The translations under genes were made by a program, and so were the position numbers. From Acholoe squamosa (Eukaryota > Annelida > Polychaeta > Phyllodocida > Polynoidae), in assembly GCA_949317995.1 (NCBI GenBank), contig OX439036.1, positions 89,131,920-89,195,919 of the forward strand: a stretch of DNA of 64,000 nucleotides. The letters run 5' to 3'. Each line of letters starts with the position of its first letter. Position 1 is the first letter of the stretch. Below, piece after piece: positions 13,250-26,873 of this stretch. The notes below the pieces were generated by a model. The model worked only from the letters and a program-made list of their open reading frames with translations. It searched no databases and had not been told where the DNA came from.

Positions 13250-13400
13250 GCTAGGTGTCCAGGGGGCCAGGTTTCCAGGGGGCCATGTGTCTAGGGGCTA
13301 GGTGTCCAGGGGGCCAGGTGTCCAGGGGCCAGGTGTCCGGGGCCAGGTGTCCAGGGGCCAGGTGTCCGGGGGCCAGGTGTCCGGGGGGCCAGCACACCAG
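13250..13400. repeat. 17-19-bp GGGGCCAGGTGTCC minisatellite
   Basis: About eight G-rich units of GGGGGCCAGGTGTCCAG with small indels. The runs of four to six G could support quadruplex structure. The last units drift to GGGCCAGCA. Confidence 0.85.
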
Positions 13401-14103
13401 AGGGCCAGCAGTCCAAGAGGTTTAGTAAGAGAAGATTATGCCAGACTGGTGTCAGTACATGTATAGATAATAGTCTCTATTTGTAAGTAATTAGTCAATA
13501 TTTCGCAAATGCTGATTCCTGTGACCCTACAGGGTTGATAGAGGGTTTTTATGGTAGTAGACCCTGGGCAATATGTGATATATATCACACGTTAAATCTT
13601 TTATATTGGTATACATTCCATGTCGATGAATCTCTTCTAAGATTGGTTTCATGACATTGTTGAGACAGGCTTCTGTGGTATCTGAGGGAGTCTCAATGAT
13701 GTGTCACTCTGTTTTCTGCCTTCCTCAAGTTGTATAACCTGCAATGCAGAATCAATGTGTTATGATATTTTTTCTAATCTGTTTTGATGAGAATCATCTT
13801 TACATCTACAACAATAGGGATTCAATTTGAAATTTATGCCCCAAAAGACTAGAGCAAGACACTTGTTTTTGTGTAACTTGTGGTTAAAAAGAAGGGATGT
13901 GTGTTCAGGCTAAACAAATTTCTTTTTCTAAATCATCCTAAGGTTTGCAGTCAAAATACTGACATATGAATGATTGAAAATTTTTGTCCAAATGCATGTA
14001 AAGATTTTCAAAATATGAGAAAGAATTTTAGAGCAAGCACATATATTGTAAATTCTTTCATACAAGCCATGGCTGGTACTAGAATCCAAATCAAGATTTT
14101 TTC

Positions 14104-14578
14104 TTGTATAAGTCGATTTTTGATCCCAAGTTGGGGGTCGACTTATAGGTGGGTTTTTTATATAATACCGTAATCTCCCGCGTATAAGGCGCAGCCCGTG
14201 TATAAGGCGCACCTAGAGTTTTGGAAAATTCTCAAAAAAAATGAAAAATTCATAACTTTGGTTCTACTGAATGAATTTTCAAAATTCAAAAACCTATGGG
14301 TAGCTTGGGCCACCTTGGGCCCTCCTTCACCTTGGCCTACTCCTATCATGGCCAAGGGGGCATGTAAGATATCAAAAGAAAGGTCTTGGTGTCCCCCTTG
14401 TGGATCCAATGGGAACTAAAACCCCCCGTATAAGCCACGCCTTATACGCAGGAGATTACGGTAGTTTATAGTGTCAATATTTCTCAAGCCTTTTTTCTAT
14501 AGGTCGATTTTGTTTCTTAAAGAGGGGGGTCGACTTATAGGTGGGGTCGACTTATAGGCGGGGTTTTACGGTATTAGG
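14104..14578. mobile_element. Host element carrying a nested MITE (TAAGTCGA family)
   Basis: Left part has ATAAGTCGA and GGGGGTCGACTTATAGG; right part has GGGGGTCGACTTATAGGTGGGG and the terminus GGGGTTTTACGGTA. These flank the complete MITE at 14168-14461, so one element seems to sit inside another. The right terminus (inverted: CCGTAAAACCCC) is clear; the left terminus is worn and I cannot place it exactly. Confidence 0.5.
14168..14461. mobile_element. CCGTAATC-ended MITE, intact ends, TA duplication
   Basis: Left end CCGTAATCTCCCGCGTATAA and right end GGAGATTACGG are inverted, and both flanks are TA (14166-14167 and 14462-14463). Interior homologous to 3714-3987 and, in opposite orientation, to 22898-23173. 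Confidence 0.9.
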
Positions 14579-16239
14579 GTTTTAATACATGAGCAACACC
14601 TTACTTTTCTTGGGCTTGTGTGTTCATTTTACTGAATATGATATTTGCAATAGACAGCAAAACTTACCAAGTATTGTTATGAAAGATGGGAAGTAATCAA
14701 CTGCAAACTGTAAATCCAACGATGACAAACAATACAAATAAACAAGGAACACTTATCTATTTCAATGCTTAGCATCCACTAGATTTTAGATACCTTCTAC
14801 TGTGGTGGACAAATAGCACTCTTCAGCATTGTCTGGAATAAACATTGATATAGATCTCATAAATTTTTGAATATCTGTCCATACTATTGTCAGTATTTTT
14901 CAACAGGTGTAGACACTTAAACAGGCCCGGTGGCCAATGTCCAGTAGTTGTGAGTGATTTCCAAGGGTCTTGGCCTAGGTGGCCAGTGGCTAGAAAAGTT
15001 GGTGTCTACCCCTATGTCAAATATACATGCCTAAACACTGTTATGTATCTTTGAATACTTCAATAATAAATAGCACAATGCATATTTGGAAATGTATTAC
15101 GTTACGGTAACGATAGCGATAGCGCATCGCATCGCATGTCCCAATGCTCGATCTCTGTGCACAAACCTCAAGGGCAGGGGGATATGGTATTTTCAGACTT
15201 TTTTTTGACTGTTTAGTTAAGACTTGACCTTGAACTTTTTACTAGCTTTGAATGATGTATAAGTCATGGTCAGCATGCACTTGAACAAGGTAGCAGATCT
15301 TAAAGAGCTCATCTATACGATTTCAACGCACTTGGAATCAAGTCTCTACTCCAATTATTTACTGTATTATTTAGAATTGAAGTTAAATTAGCCCAGTCTC
15401 CTTGACCTTGCAGATGACCTTGACCTTGAATAAGGCAGTTGATAAATCAAGTGGTAGATGGCCTTAGCTCTACATGGGACAATGGTTGGCGGCCATAAGA
15501 CACTTTTTGCCTGCAATGGTTAAGGTATATGATGTTGATCCATGTATCAACTTTTCCGCCTTTTTTGGCAGTGTGGTGCGAATAGGGCAGTTTTGGCAGG
15601 AGTTATGCGAATAGTGGCTTGGTGGTGCCAATAACCTGGGTGAGGGAGTGCTGATGTCAGACCAAAAGCTAGACTTGCTCAAGGCTATTGATTTATTTCT
15701 TTTCGAGTTACGAGCAATGCACATTGCTGCCCTATATTTCTCTAATGGTTGTAGCCCGACATAGGGTATGTTACGGTTATGGACCTCTTGCATTCAGGAA
15801 TAGTTGTTAAGCCAATGGTCCTTGGACCTATTGGCTTTTACTATGGAGGGTATGGGTCTGACCTCAAAAATCACCAGATCCCCTCTTCAAGGAAACCCTT
15901 GCTCAGAGTAGGAACAGGGGGTGGATTGTTTCCAGTCTGAAGAGTCTATAGTCTAGAGTTTGTATTTCCCTAGCATTTTGTAGTGTCAAATTAGTTATAG
16001 GTGCTTAGGCATTAGAAAGCACAATGTCTCACTTGGGAATATCATGTGGGTGTCACATAGATATAGCTGTCAAATGACCCTTACCTCTGCTGGAAAGACT
16101 GCAGTGGCTCTTCAAGAATGTTAATGACACTAGCATCAATAGCCCCCCCCCTCCCTTCAAACAAACAGAACACAAGGTAATTACCCTGTGTTTACATATC
16201 TCCAATCCGTCTAACACCCTTCCATACCCACACGAGGTA

Positions 16240-16349
16240 ATCATGCCATGTCTTTCTGGTAGACTCAGTATGCAGTCACTCACCACTACCATGACCCCCA
16301 CACCACCACAACCACCAAGCCAATGGACGGTCTCTGTCCAGCGCCGCGA

Positions 16350-16380
<31 letters not shown>

Positions 16381-16510
16381 ACTCTCCCTACCACCATCAA
16401 TAGCTCAGTAATGCACAGCAGACTGGTCTGTCCACCACCGCCCCCTGCCCTCTCCTACCACCAGCCTTCAGAAGCACAGAGTCGTCAACCCATTGTTTGT
16501 GTACCTTAAA
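16240..16510 (+). other. Proline/threonine-rich coding-like patch
   Basis: An open + frame reads through SQWTVSVQRRD, a proline run from the C tract, and CPPPPPALSYHQPSEAQ. Composition resembles a disordered cytoplasmic tail, but the C/CA microsatellite inflates the frame and I see no convincing splice pair. It may be an exon of an unrecognised gene or chance. Confidence 0.15.
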
Positions 16511-19500
16511 ATGATATAGACCATTGGCCTTACAACTCTGTTGTATAATCTTGTGGCATTGCCCCCTCGTATGACATATATATCCATATCTGCTTGGTTG
16601 AGCATGGTCATGGCTTGTAAGCATTGGGGTAGGAACCCCTAGCTCAGTAACCTGGGGTATCCAATACACATTATGGATCCTGATATAGGACATGTTCCAA
16701 TATGGTTCTGTACCTTACCTGTGACTGTATCCCTCCCAGGTATATATACCTGACCTACATCAACCTATAGACGACAAACACCACTCCACACCAATAAATC
16801 ATAAAGGGAGCTAATTTAACCATATGTATGCCATGCTAGCTCTCAGTAAGTGGCCTAAAAATCTACTTTGAAATAGGTGATTGCTCTATTTTCACCCAGG
16901 CATTTATTGCAAGCTCAATGATTAAATTCACTATTTGTATACCCATTTGTCGTTATGACACATGCATGCAGAGCATACATTATTAATGCACGGTATGGAG
17001 AAAGTTGCAATACCTTTGTAAAAATGTAAATCCACTAACCTGCTCCACACACCTGGTTATCAAATTTTGACTACCCCTTATTTATACATTGGACCACTAT
17101 CATATCCATAGCAATGTGAGGTCCCACATGCTATGATATTAAAAGCTCAGGGTTCTCTAATTCCCCTTCCTAATGCTGACGTCCGACAGAACGTTTGAGC
17201 TGTCACAGATATCATCGAAGTTGTTGATTTCTGCAAATCACAGGTATTATCAAAGTTTTTGATTTCTGCGAATCATCTCAGATGTCACTCATCTACTGCC
17301 GCAGTGTATCGCAACCCTCTACTACTTGCTCAGCAGGTAATCCACAGGTGGAATGATTTGTCTCAACTTTTTTCATACATGACAATGACAGTAGTTGCAC
17401 ATTAACCGCAGTAGTGGATTAACCCCTTAAGACGTCCAGATGGCCCAGTGTGGCCGAAAACTTTTTCTCGACGCAGGGCAAAGTGGCCTGCGTCATGGCA
17501 TCTTACGCAGGCCATTTCCATCTCACGCAGGCCATATGAATATTGATGTTTTAAAGTACCCACAAAAACTTCATTGTAATTAACAAGAAATCAGGAAATG
17601 TTTGAATATAAAACCAATTCACAAAAACTGTGCTATCTTTGCTTCTAGTGGGCTGATTTGAAAAATTCTTTCACCATTAGATTCCGGCCATTAAGATTCT
17701 ACGCCGGCAAAAGCTGGCGTGCTGGTGTCTTTTCGGCAACACTGACATCGTTCCACGTAAATTTTGGAACACATAACCGTGTACCTATCTCTCCTCCAGG
17801 CTGTCATTTGGACAATGGCCAGACATGCCATGCCTCGCCAGTTTCAATTTGTACAAGGTGATATCGGCCAGTTATATCATAGATCCCCCTACTTACAGCC
17901 CCCAGCTCTTCAGCCGTCACAATAGCATGTTATTGTACAGTGTACAAGCTGATGTATTATTCACCAACATACATGATATGCAGTTAGGATCGATATGATT
18001 CCAGTATTAAATATTCAGACCCTGACTATTCCTGTCTGGGTCAGTGGAGCTCCCAACTAATAAAAAAGAAGGAATTGAAAACGAAGGAAAACTTATTCAT
18101 AGCACAAGTTCAGGACAGTACTGAAACCAGACATGTTTAAGTCCCTGATTACGATATAATGCCAGTAAATGATCGTAGAAATGAGTGACTGAGAGTTGAA
18201 TCATTCTACCCCTCCCCTGAAAGATGATGGAGCCAGTAGCTAGTCTGCGATCCCCATTGCATCATGTCTTCTCAACCAGTATGGTGGTTATTCATAAGTC
18301 CAAAGGGACATGTGTGTATATGTATAGCTCTGTGTTTCACCCCTCATAGATCTGATCACGACCACAGCATATAAAACCATATCAAGGCATTGCAGAATTA
18401 ATTGTGTTTCAAGTAACATGTTTTAAATATACATGTGGAGAGGATTGGTCAATTTTTTCTATGTATAACTATTTGCAATTTTAGCCATAATTACAATTAG
18501 GAATTGGACATGACATCAAAAATAAGAAAAAAAAATTAAGGTCGGTGATATTCAGCTCGATAGAATCGGATTACTGGAAACACAACTTATTCTGCTAGGC
18601 TTCAGCTGTTCACTCCAGCATAAAGTCACTAGGGATATACAGCCAGCCGTTCCCACTGCAGAATCAGCCTACCGGTAGTCTCAATCCTTTTTTATTATAC
18701 CAGTAGATTCTCTATAGGCCAACAGAGGTCTGGTCCCAGAGGTTTATGTAATTCCATACTCTGTGTGCTGGTCAGGACGTTAATCTTGCTGGTGGTATTT
18801 GTGGATATGTATGTACTGTGGGCCTACAACGTCTAGCCTTAGTCTGAACAGCACACAATTTTGTACTATGTAAATAATGGATGATTTTAGCCAACCATAC
18901 CAAATATCGCATTTATGAATATACATAAAATTAAGTAATATACATAAAACTAAGTCTTTTTACCTGAATTGTCATCAGATAAGGCAAAAAAAAAAAAGTT
19001 TTGTGTTTGAGGTAACCCGACCCTACCTAGCAAAACAGGGCAGACCCTAGCTTTTTTCTCAAATCAAAAAAAAAAAATAATAAGGAGAACGACAAAAAAA
19101 CTTAAGTTCCGTTGTCTTTTTAAGTTAATTCAGTAATGGGTGGGTCACTGTCTCGAGTCACCACCACGAGTCACAAATCACAGCAGTAGTTGATAAAAAG
19201 ATTTTACAAAATAATAATTATAAAAAAAAATCTGACCTACCCTACTTAATTTTTTCCACATGCTACCTGAAGCAAACAATTTCTTTTGCCGCCTGGCGTC
19301 CATTAATAAGTGCTGTCCGCAAGGAGACACTACCTTACAGGTTACCGTTATGGGGTCACCCACCTGTTCATGTGTATAGTGTATGGTTAGAGGAGGGATG
19401 TGATAAATGTGGTGGTATGTGCTGTGTACAATAGGTGACAATCACATCCTGCAGCCATATAATGGACATGTGTACAGTATGTCTGACACACTGTGGGCTA

Positions 19501-20362
19501 TACAGAAGCACATTGCATATTGCTCTCTGCCTATACATTGCTTTTAACTCACTCACTCACCTACTGACTCATACACCAACCACATTATATACTATCACTG
19601 CCTTATTCCCTGACTCACTCTATAACTCTATAACCACCTACAGGTTAAAGACTTTTAATTATTGGGGGTGGGGGCATACGGCTGATAAGTCCTAAACATA
19701 CTGTAAATTTCTACACCTTCCGACATGAAATAAACGCACAGGTACCTAAAAAGATCCATTTGTGTCCATAAGCGTCAACAAGTCCCCACTCCCACCCCCA
19801 CAAAAAAAGCAACAATTTTTCTTTTAGGCCTTTCATTCTCTTTCGCAAATACCAGTTCCAGGGAACTTGTTTTCAGTGGTTCTGTGTTACATCATTGATT
19901 TATGTGAGTGACTTAAGCTTTGCTATTGTGGTAATTTATCATATCATCACATTATCGAGTCTTATCAGAGACTGTTCACACCTTATCCTCCCGTCATCAT
20001 TATGGTATCAGGGAAAAGTGAGAGTTGACCGTAAAAGACAATACCAAGTTGGCTGCAGTGAAATCCATTTTGAGATATGAACATTGATATTTTAGTGGGT
20101 TGTTTCAGGTTATCTTTGAGATATCTCACTGTCCTGACACGACCGTTCCGGCCATCTCAAATCTTGTTCTGTTTTCATTTACTTTGTAAATTGTTGTGTG
20201 TTTTTTTTTTCTTTTTTTAAAAATCAATTTAGCACAGTTAAGCAAAATGAACTTGATACCCTCACTTTCCAGTGTTACTAGGTCTCAAGTAGGAGTGATG
20301 ATCGATGTACCCAGAGGGAATTCAGTTTGATTTTTTTTTATTCTTTTTATTATTGCCTTATG

Positions 20363-20411
20363 TGAATCAACTAATGATTAAAATGTTTCTTTCCGACCAT
20401 TAGTTGATTCA
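20363..20411. repeat. 14-bp perfect inverted repeat with 21-base loop
   Basis: TGAATCAACTAATG (20363-20376) is repeated as its exact reverse complement at 20398-20411. It could form a hairpin or be the footprint of a small element. Confidence 0.85.
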
Positions 20412-20617
20412 TAGACCTAGAAAGGACATTGAAGCATGGTATTGGACTTAAAGTGTTAACCTGATGGCACCATCCATCCCCCTGCCTCCCACCAGTCATC
20501 AACTTCATGGTCCACCTCTCAGCCTGATACCTACCTAAACAGGAGCACCGATAACTCCCCCCACCCTCCTGATCTCCCTACCTGTTACTGATACAGTATT
20601 CAATGATACAACACTGA

Positions 20618-20890
20618 TTGTACCATAGTGGTGCTCTACCCCCCCCCCCCCACCAGCACCAGCACCACCAGTTTGATGATGGTGGTGGCTACAGTGGTGA
20701 CTATGATCTAAGCCTATCGTGCCCCAACACGAGCTGCTGTATGGGTGCAGAGTTCGGTCCCACCCCCTTCCTCCTGGTCCACCTCCGCCCCCTCCTGTGG
20801 TACTCCTGCCTCCTTCTGCTCCTCACACGTCCCTAGGGTCCCAGCTCTAGCACAAGGATTCTCACATCTCCAGGCCTTTTACCCACCTCT
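20618..20890 (+). other. His/Pro-rich coding-like patch
   Basis: After a C run, one frame gives HQHQHHQFDDGGGYSGDYDL. A different frame downstream gives a polyproline stretch (PLPPGPPPPPPVVLLPP). The change of frame argues against a single intact exon. It could be part of a gene for a proline-rich protein, a decayed copy, or chance; I do not recognise it. Confidence 0.15.
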
Positions 20891-21386
20891 ACTTCTTTAT
20901 AATATCAGGTAGGCAACTTCTGTATGTATTATTTTTAATTTAAGTGATTTTCTTTTTAAAGTGTCGGTTTTTGATTAGGGACATTAGCAATTGTAATTCT
21001 GTAATGGTATACTGAAGGGGCAGGTAGGAGAGGTGGACTAATAGTGGGCGTATATAAGACTTGTACAGTCAGGGGGCTAATGCTAATAGTAGGCCTATTA
21101 ACATAGAATAAGAAACGTTTTTGTCTCCTTTGACACGAGGAGTACTATGCCCCTAGGTAGTGCATTTAATGAATAATTTAGCTTGGTATTTGTAAAACAC
21201 CGGTAATGTACCTGAATGTATGTAAAACTTGTCATAATATCTAAGCTCGTATGCTACGTGTGCACCTTAGAAATTGTTAGGTAACTTTTGAGTGTCTAAT
21301 CATGTTATAGATACATGAGTTGTCTGAATCTGCATTTCTGTGGGAATGGTGGGAATTTTAGATAATTTAATTTCATGTTCTACACC

Positions 21387-21619
21387 GTAATCTCCCGCGT
21401 ATAAGACGCGTCCTCTAGGCCAAACAAATGCATTGTGCGTCTCATAGGATGTACTGAAATTGGGGGTGCGTCTTATATGAGGGGTAATTTTACTATAGAA
21501 ATGTACTGAATTTACAAAATTGAGCCCTAAGAGGTGCGTCTTATACGCAAAAATGCATGTGCTGAGTTTGGGGTGCGCCTTATACGCGCAGTGCGTCTTC
21601 TACGCGGGAGATTACGGTA
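21387..21619. mobile_element. CCGTAATC-ended MITE, second subfamily
   Basis: Ends CCGTAATCTCCCGCGTATAA and GCGGGAGATTACGG. The interior, with repeated GTGCGTCTTATACG motifs, matches the copy at 38297 rather than those at 3714, 14168 and 22898. The right flank is TA and the left flank CA, so one base of the duplication may have mutated. Confidence 0.85.
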
Positions 21620-21722
21620 ATCAGAGGAATTCCGTTAAAAGGCGTGTCCTATTGTGCCATCATTAGAGGTGGTCAGCCTTTAATGGTATAGTGTGTTATC
21701 AAGTCCCTACTTTACCTGTACC

Positions 21723-21730
<8 letters not shown>

Positions 21731-21791
<61 letters not shown>
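21731..21791. repeat. (TA)n microsatellite
   Basis: About 28 uninterrupted TA units after a short TG run. Confidence 0.95.
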
Positions 21792-21796
<5 letters not shown>

Positions 21797-22897
21797 GACA
21801 GTCTACATGGAATGTTACCGGGTAACCCTTTTAGGATAACATGATGTACATAATTCAATATCATGAATACACCCAGCGCTGGTATCTAATTCCCTGATAC
21901 TCATGGCTATAGAAGTGAACCAACAAATTTGTAATGAAAGGCGCGGATGGGAAAAAGAATAAGGGGGGGGGTAAGTTTTTCTGTACACCCAACTAGTTAT
22001 TCAATTTATAGCCGTTCAAAGCCAGTAACAAGTAAAAACCGTCAAATAGTAGGAGCCCTGTGTGTTCTTTGGTTCCTATACATATTAATTTACTACATAT
22101 ATTTATAGAACTGCCATAGATGGATCAGAGTAATTCAAGTTGTGTGAGTTGCTACCTGACGACATTAAGTAGACAAGTCTACACTATAATCAAGAACCGT
22201 GGTTCCCTATTTACACACATGATAAGATTCACTACCAATGTAGCTATGTACTGATTATCTATCATCACGTTTTGATGATACATTTTATCTCCATGATATT
22301 TTACTTACACTATTCTATAATATAGTGTGTGGGCTAATCAGGAAAATGAGACAGCAGAAGATGACATGATATTAAACTTTTGTATTAGACAATATCAATT
22401 TAAATCATCAGACTGATAAACCAGTATCCTGCTATATGTAGATGACAGACAGGAGTAAACAGAGAGAATATTTTTACTTTTACTTTATTCGATAAACACG
22501 GGTAGACTATATTCACAAGCTATTACTTTATTACCTAGCGTTGAAGATAATGCTTTGACATGAGGATAACTCCTTGTTGCGCCTTATAGAATCTGACTGA
22601 AGTTAGGACTATATGGGAGGCTTTTGTACTTTAGAACAGTAATAAACTGCTACCGGGTGAGTATCAAGCCCAATAGCTACGCATTAGTTTACCTATCGTC
22701 AACTCAGGGTCGGCCTTATACGCGGGGTACACCTTATGTGTGGGGTATCATATTACTAGATGGTGAGCAACTGATAAATTGACAAATAAGCATAATACAT
22801 TCCAGTATTACTGTAATAAACTGATTTACTGAAAACCAATCAGACATTGATAAAGAAAAAGTTGAAAGGTGTATTGGGTGTTAGCCCATTGATACTA

Positions 22898-23173
22898 CCG
22901 TAATCTCCTGCATATAAGGCACATCTTATACGGGGGGTTTTAGTTCTCATTGCATCCACAAGGGGGACTCCAAGACCTTTCTTGCCCCCTTAGCCATGAT
23001 AGGATATATGGGGGCCCAGGGGGTCCATTGGGCCCAAGTTACACATAGGTCTTTGAATTTTGAAAATTCATTCAGTAGAACCAAAGTTATGAATTTTTCA
23101 TTTTTTTGAGAATTTTCCAAAACTCTAGGTGTGCCTTATATGCGGGCTGCGCCTTATACGCGGGAGATTACGG
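22898..23173. mobile_element. CCGTAATC-ended MITE, reverse orientation
   Basis: Ends CCGTAATCTCCTGCATATAA and GCGGGAGATTACGG. The interior is the reverse complement of the 14168 copy. The left flank is TA, and the right flank CA is probably a mutated TA. Confidence 0.85.
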
Positions 23174-23404
23174 CATATGGTACATGCATTGTGTTCCATG
23201 TTGTATGCGGCCAGTAAACTTTGTATGCTGAAGATAATCAAAGTAACAGCGACGAGCTACACTAGCCCTTTCCACCACCCAACAAGTGGCTAATAAAGAC
23301 ATCCAAGTGATTTAGTATTCCCAAGATGTTAGTACAAGTGCAAGGAAGTCGCCCCACGGGAAAACCTCTTCCTTACTATATCAAGAGTGCCTTTTAGCTT
23401 GTCC

Positions 23405-23451
23405 CTCAACTTATATCCGGGGTGCACCTTGTACATGAGGGATTACGGTAA
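23405..23451. mobile_element. Solo MITE end (CCGTAATC family)
   Basis: GTGCACCTTGTACATGAGGG followed by ATTACGGTA is a right end of the same family without a left partner nearby. A similar fragment (CCTTATACGCGGGG) lies at about 22713. Confidence 0.6.
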
Positions 23452-24172
23452 TTCCAGTATTCCCACACAAGACCAAATTTGGTCTAGGGTTTGTTGGGAT
23501 AGGGGGGAGGGAATTAATTTTCCAGTAACCAGTTAGGACCCCCCCCCCCCCACACACACACACACATAAAAAAGAAGAGATTTGATAACTATAGGATAAA
23601 TCAAATATTATAGATAAAATCAGCATCTCACCCGCAGCACCAGCATGTGTTATCAGACCAGTATTTAAGGGTCAGTGCATAGACACACACATAAAGCTCA
23701 AGTACGACCTGCTAGCTCTGCCAATGTCACTAAACTATTACCATAGTGTCATGATGATCAACAGTACTCCATGTGAAACCACTGTTATCTTCTGTAAATT
23801 TATATTTTCTGTTTTTGCAGAGGAGGGGGCGCTGGGAGTAGAGTTGGGGATATATATTTTTTATATGCTAAGGTAGGGGATACATATTGCAACCTCTTCA
23901 GGTTTATTTTTGTAGACTTCATATTAGAGGACGAATTGCAGATATACATGTATATGACTGAAGATATACACCTTGTAACCCTACACAACTGTGGATTAAC
24001 TAATACTTACCCATATAGTAATTCCTTTACTGTAGATTTAAAATTTCGATATATTTTCTCTTAAATGTAGACTCTTTGAACCTTATCACAAAGGTTGGTT
24101 GATTGATTTGTGTTTTACAGCACTTTAGCGGCAGTAAGTGGCTATCCCGTGCTTCACAGGTTGATAATTTAA

Positions 24173-24275
24173 CAGAGGAATGTGTCAGTGCCCGCGCATA
24201 TGTGCACCACACACATCCTGAGGGGATAGGAAAGAGGAGATATAGACCATTTTAAGTGGGCTAGGGAAGCCCGCT
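24173..24275 (-). mobile_element. SINE fragment, inverted partner of 58417-58515
   Basis: The reverse complement matches 58417-58515 almost base for base, including TATCCCCTCAGGATGTGTG and CACATATGCGCGGGCACTGA. It lacks the GGCGTTAAAC tail seen in the other copy. Confidence 0.75.
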
Positions 24276-26366
24276 TATCACAAAGGTGTTGATCGGCCTT
24301 ATGTTTCTTTTATTTTATAAGCGATATAGATTATACATGGATTGAGACATGAAGTGCAAATGATATAAAACTTCTAGATGGTCTGATAGGTAAATTCCTT
24401 ATTCCTGATATAAAGTTCCTTGGTCTGTATCAGATGTCCCATTTCTGTTAAATTCATTGCTCTGAAGCTGAAAAATGAAAAGCGCATATTACCTACGTAG
24501 AAATCCTGTATCAGAGTTCACTATAATTGAACTCTGTTCCTATGGCACCGCCCCTCATGTTGGTCCATATGTTATCAGTGCTGTCACATAGGTCCTTATC
24601 AGTGTGAGTAGTAGGATGTGATATGACTCACGGCCTGTCATATTGAACACTCATTCCTCCCTGCTCACATCACAGTTATATGCACTGTTTACTGTGGGTA
24701 TTTAACCCATTAAGTGCCACGTGCTGCATTAAAAATGTGTTGTGACCTTTCCAGGGAGGGATTTGTGCACCATGAAATATAATGTCATTTTTTTTTAGAA
24801 GAAACGTAGGTTAACCCTGAGTCAGAGACTTCAACATACTCTAAGATATCAATTCCATCAAGGGACCTATAAAATGGATTTGCTGTTGAATCAACATTGC
24901 CAACTCTTTGAATCAACATTGCCAACTCTTTGAATGATAGCTTCAACCATTTAGCAGTGTCGATTAGGCAACAAACCAATTATCATGGTCTGTTCATCTT
25001 CAGGACGGAGCTGAGGTATGTGCGACTGACTGGCACGATGCAAAGAAAAAGGAAATTATCATGGCCATCTTTGTGGGGTGGACGTCAGGATATATGGGTG
25101 TCTTGGGATTTACCTACCCTATGGGTTCATACACTCAAGTAGAGTCGGCCTATATGTATGGATGCAGCCCTAGCATGATGACAGGAATTAGACATGTTAC
25201 ATTAACACATCATATGGCACTAAAATTGCCCATCAATATGGTTTTAACTGTATTAGCTAACAATTGCCATCATATTATAGTATTCACTTGGTCACGCAAA
25301 AACCTTCATTAATGACATTTTCATTACTTCAATGTTTCAAACCACAGTGAAAAATAAAAACCAAAAGGAATTTATGATTTGCTGTAAAAAAAAGTGATAA
25401 TAAGAGGCTGTTTCCTGTTCCGGATGTCATGTGTCAAATAGACAAATATAGCAGAATATCCTCAGTGTGACATGCACGTTTAAGTGGCACAGCACAGAGT
25501 GGTTGGCAAAATAATTTGTAAATTTATTCTGTTTTTGTTTGGTGCAACTGCTCCACAGTTAGTAGCTATCCCTGCTACCATAAGAATTACAATATACAAG
25601 AATCGCGAAGAGGCCCCCTGCCTGAGCCCAATGGTAATACATCATTGAAGAAAATGTCTCAGGAACAGGTCAAACAAGCTTCAGAATAGTGTACCGATAT
25701 GCTGTTCATTCACTAGGGCCATCGACTTAGTATATAATCAATAGTTACATTGGTTTACAGGATATGTGTTGTAGGTTTGACCCATAAACATCTAGACAAA
25801 TATTAGATGGAGAGGATCCTGAGATTCTCCCCATAAACTCAAAGGTACTGATGAGGTTTATGGCCTTGGCATTGAGGTCCATAAAAAATCCAAAGTACCG
25901 GTATAATGTGGCATACTTATATTGTTTGGGGGTGTGAGGAGGGTTGGATAAGAGCCAAGTTGGCAGCACTAGAGCAGGATTGTCTATTGAACACAGGCAA
26001 GCCTGGTGTGGTACGGGTTGAACCATTGCCTGGTCCATTCAGTCGGTAGTTGCAGAATATCAGGAGCTTGATAGATATATCCAACTTTTTGATGATTACC
26101 AAGATTGCGTTTCTGCTGTAGTCCTGGCCGCACCCCTCAAAAATAGGGAAATGTCCAGATAGTGATGTGGAAAGTTAGCACTTGGTATTTAACCTAGACT
26201 ACGAATGGGGCTGCCGGAATCCAGCTAACACTGTATTCTGGGAAGAAAAGAAACTAACCGCTGAAGTTGTTATATGGCAGCAGAAGAGTTAGTTTGCCAG
26301 AGTCTACGCCCATAAATGGCAGGAGAAAAGTTGTATTGCTGAAGTCTAAGCCCATATCTTAGAATA
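24276..26366. other. Intergenic, no gene seen
   Basis: A short direct duplication (TTTGAATCAACATTGCCAAC, twice, near 24890-24930) is present. Minus frames around 25745-26100 look faintly coding but have no splice pair or homology I can name. Confidence 0.4.
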
Positions 26367-26552
26367 CCGTATTCGTTCTAATAAACGCACATGCTCTAAT
26401 AAGCGCACCCCCCTCCTTTAGGACCATAAGCACACCCAAAGAACAACGATTTTAGGTCGTATGGGGTGCGCTGATAATTTATTTTTGTACTAAGGGTTTG
26501 AGCATCTAAAAAACAATTTTCAGCACATGTGCGCTTATTAAAATGAATACGG
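26367..26552. mobile_element. CCGTATTC-ended MITE, TA duplication
   Basis: Left end CCGTATTCGTTCTAATAAAC and right end TTATTAAAATGAATACGG are inverted; both flanks are TA (26365-26366, 26553-26554). Internal GCGCAC and AATAAGCGCAC motifs are repeated near both ends. 186 bp, non-coding. Confidence 0.85.
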
Positions 26553-26873
26553 TATAGGTACATGCCCCAGAGGTAATAAAGGTAGGGTTTTATTGAAATA
26601 TATTAATTGTATTAAAGTTAGGGCTGTTGTTAGCACATATATGTTGTATAATCAAGCATCGCTGTTGTAACTTTTTGAAGATTCTACATGACCTCCAAGA
26701 CCGCTCCACAGACTCATCATCATCATTTGCAGCATCATTATCACAACTAGTTTGGCAGAGCCTTATAGTAGAGACTGCCAAAAGTGGGTGGGCAAAGTGA
26801 ATAAAGGTAAGGTAGCCAGCTTATTGTGTGCCAGGACATGTATATTCAGGAGCACAACTTATGATTGTCAGTA

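Larger units (their letters stand above)
14579..21384. other. Intergenic repeat-poor block with two proline-rich patches
   Basis: No gene I can support. It holds a C/CA simple repeat at 16352-16382, two poly-A-rich stretches around 18985-19080, a 14-bp inverted repeat at 20363-20411 and two coding-like patches listed separately. The remainder is AT-rich sequence without recognisable content. Confidence 0.45.

Noticed and set aside
25745..26102. Overlapping minus-strand frames that look faintly coding
   Set aside because: No acceptor/donor pair, no domain I recognise, and two frames compete equally.
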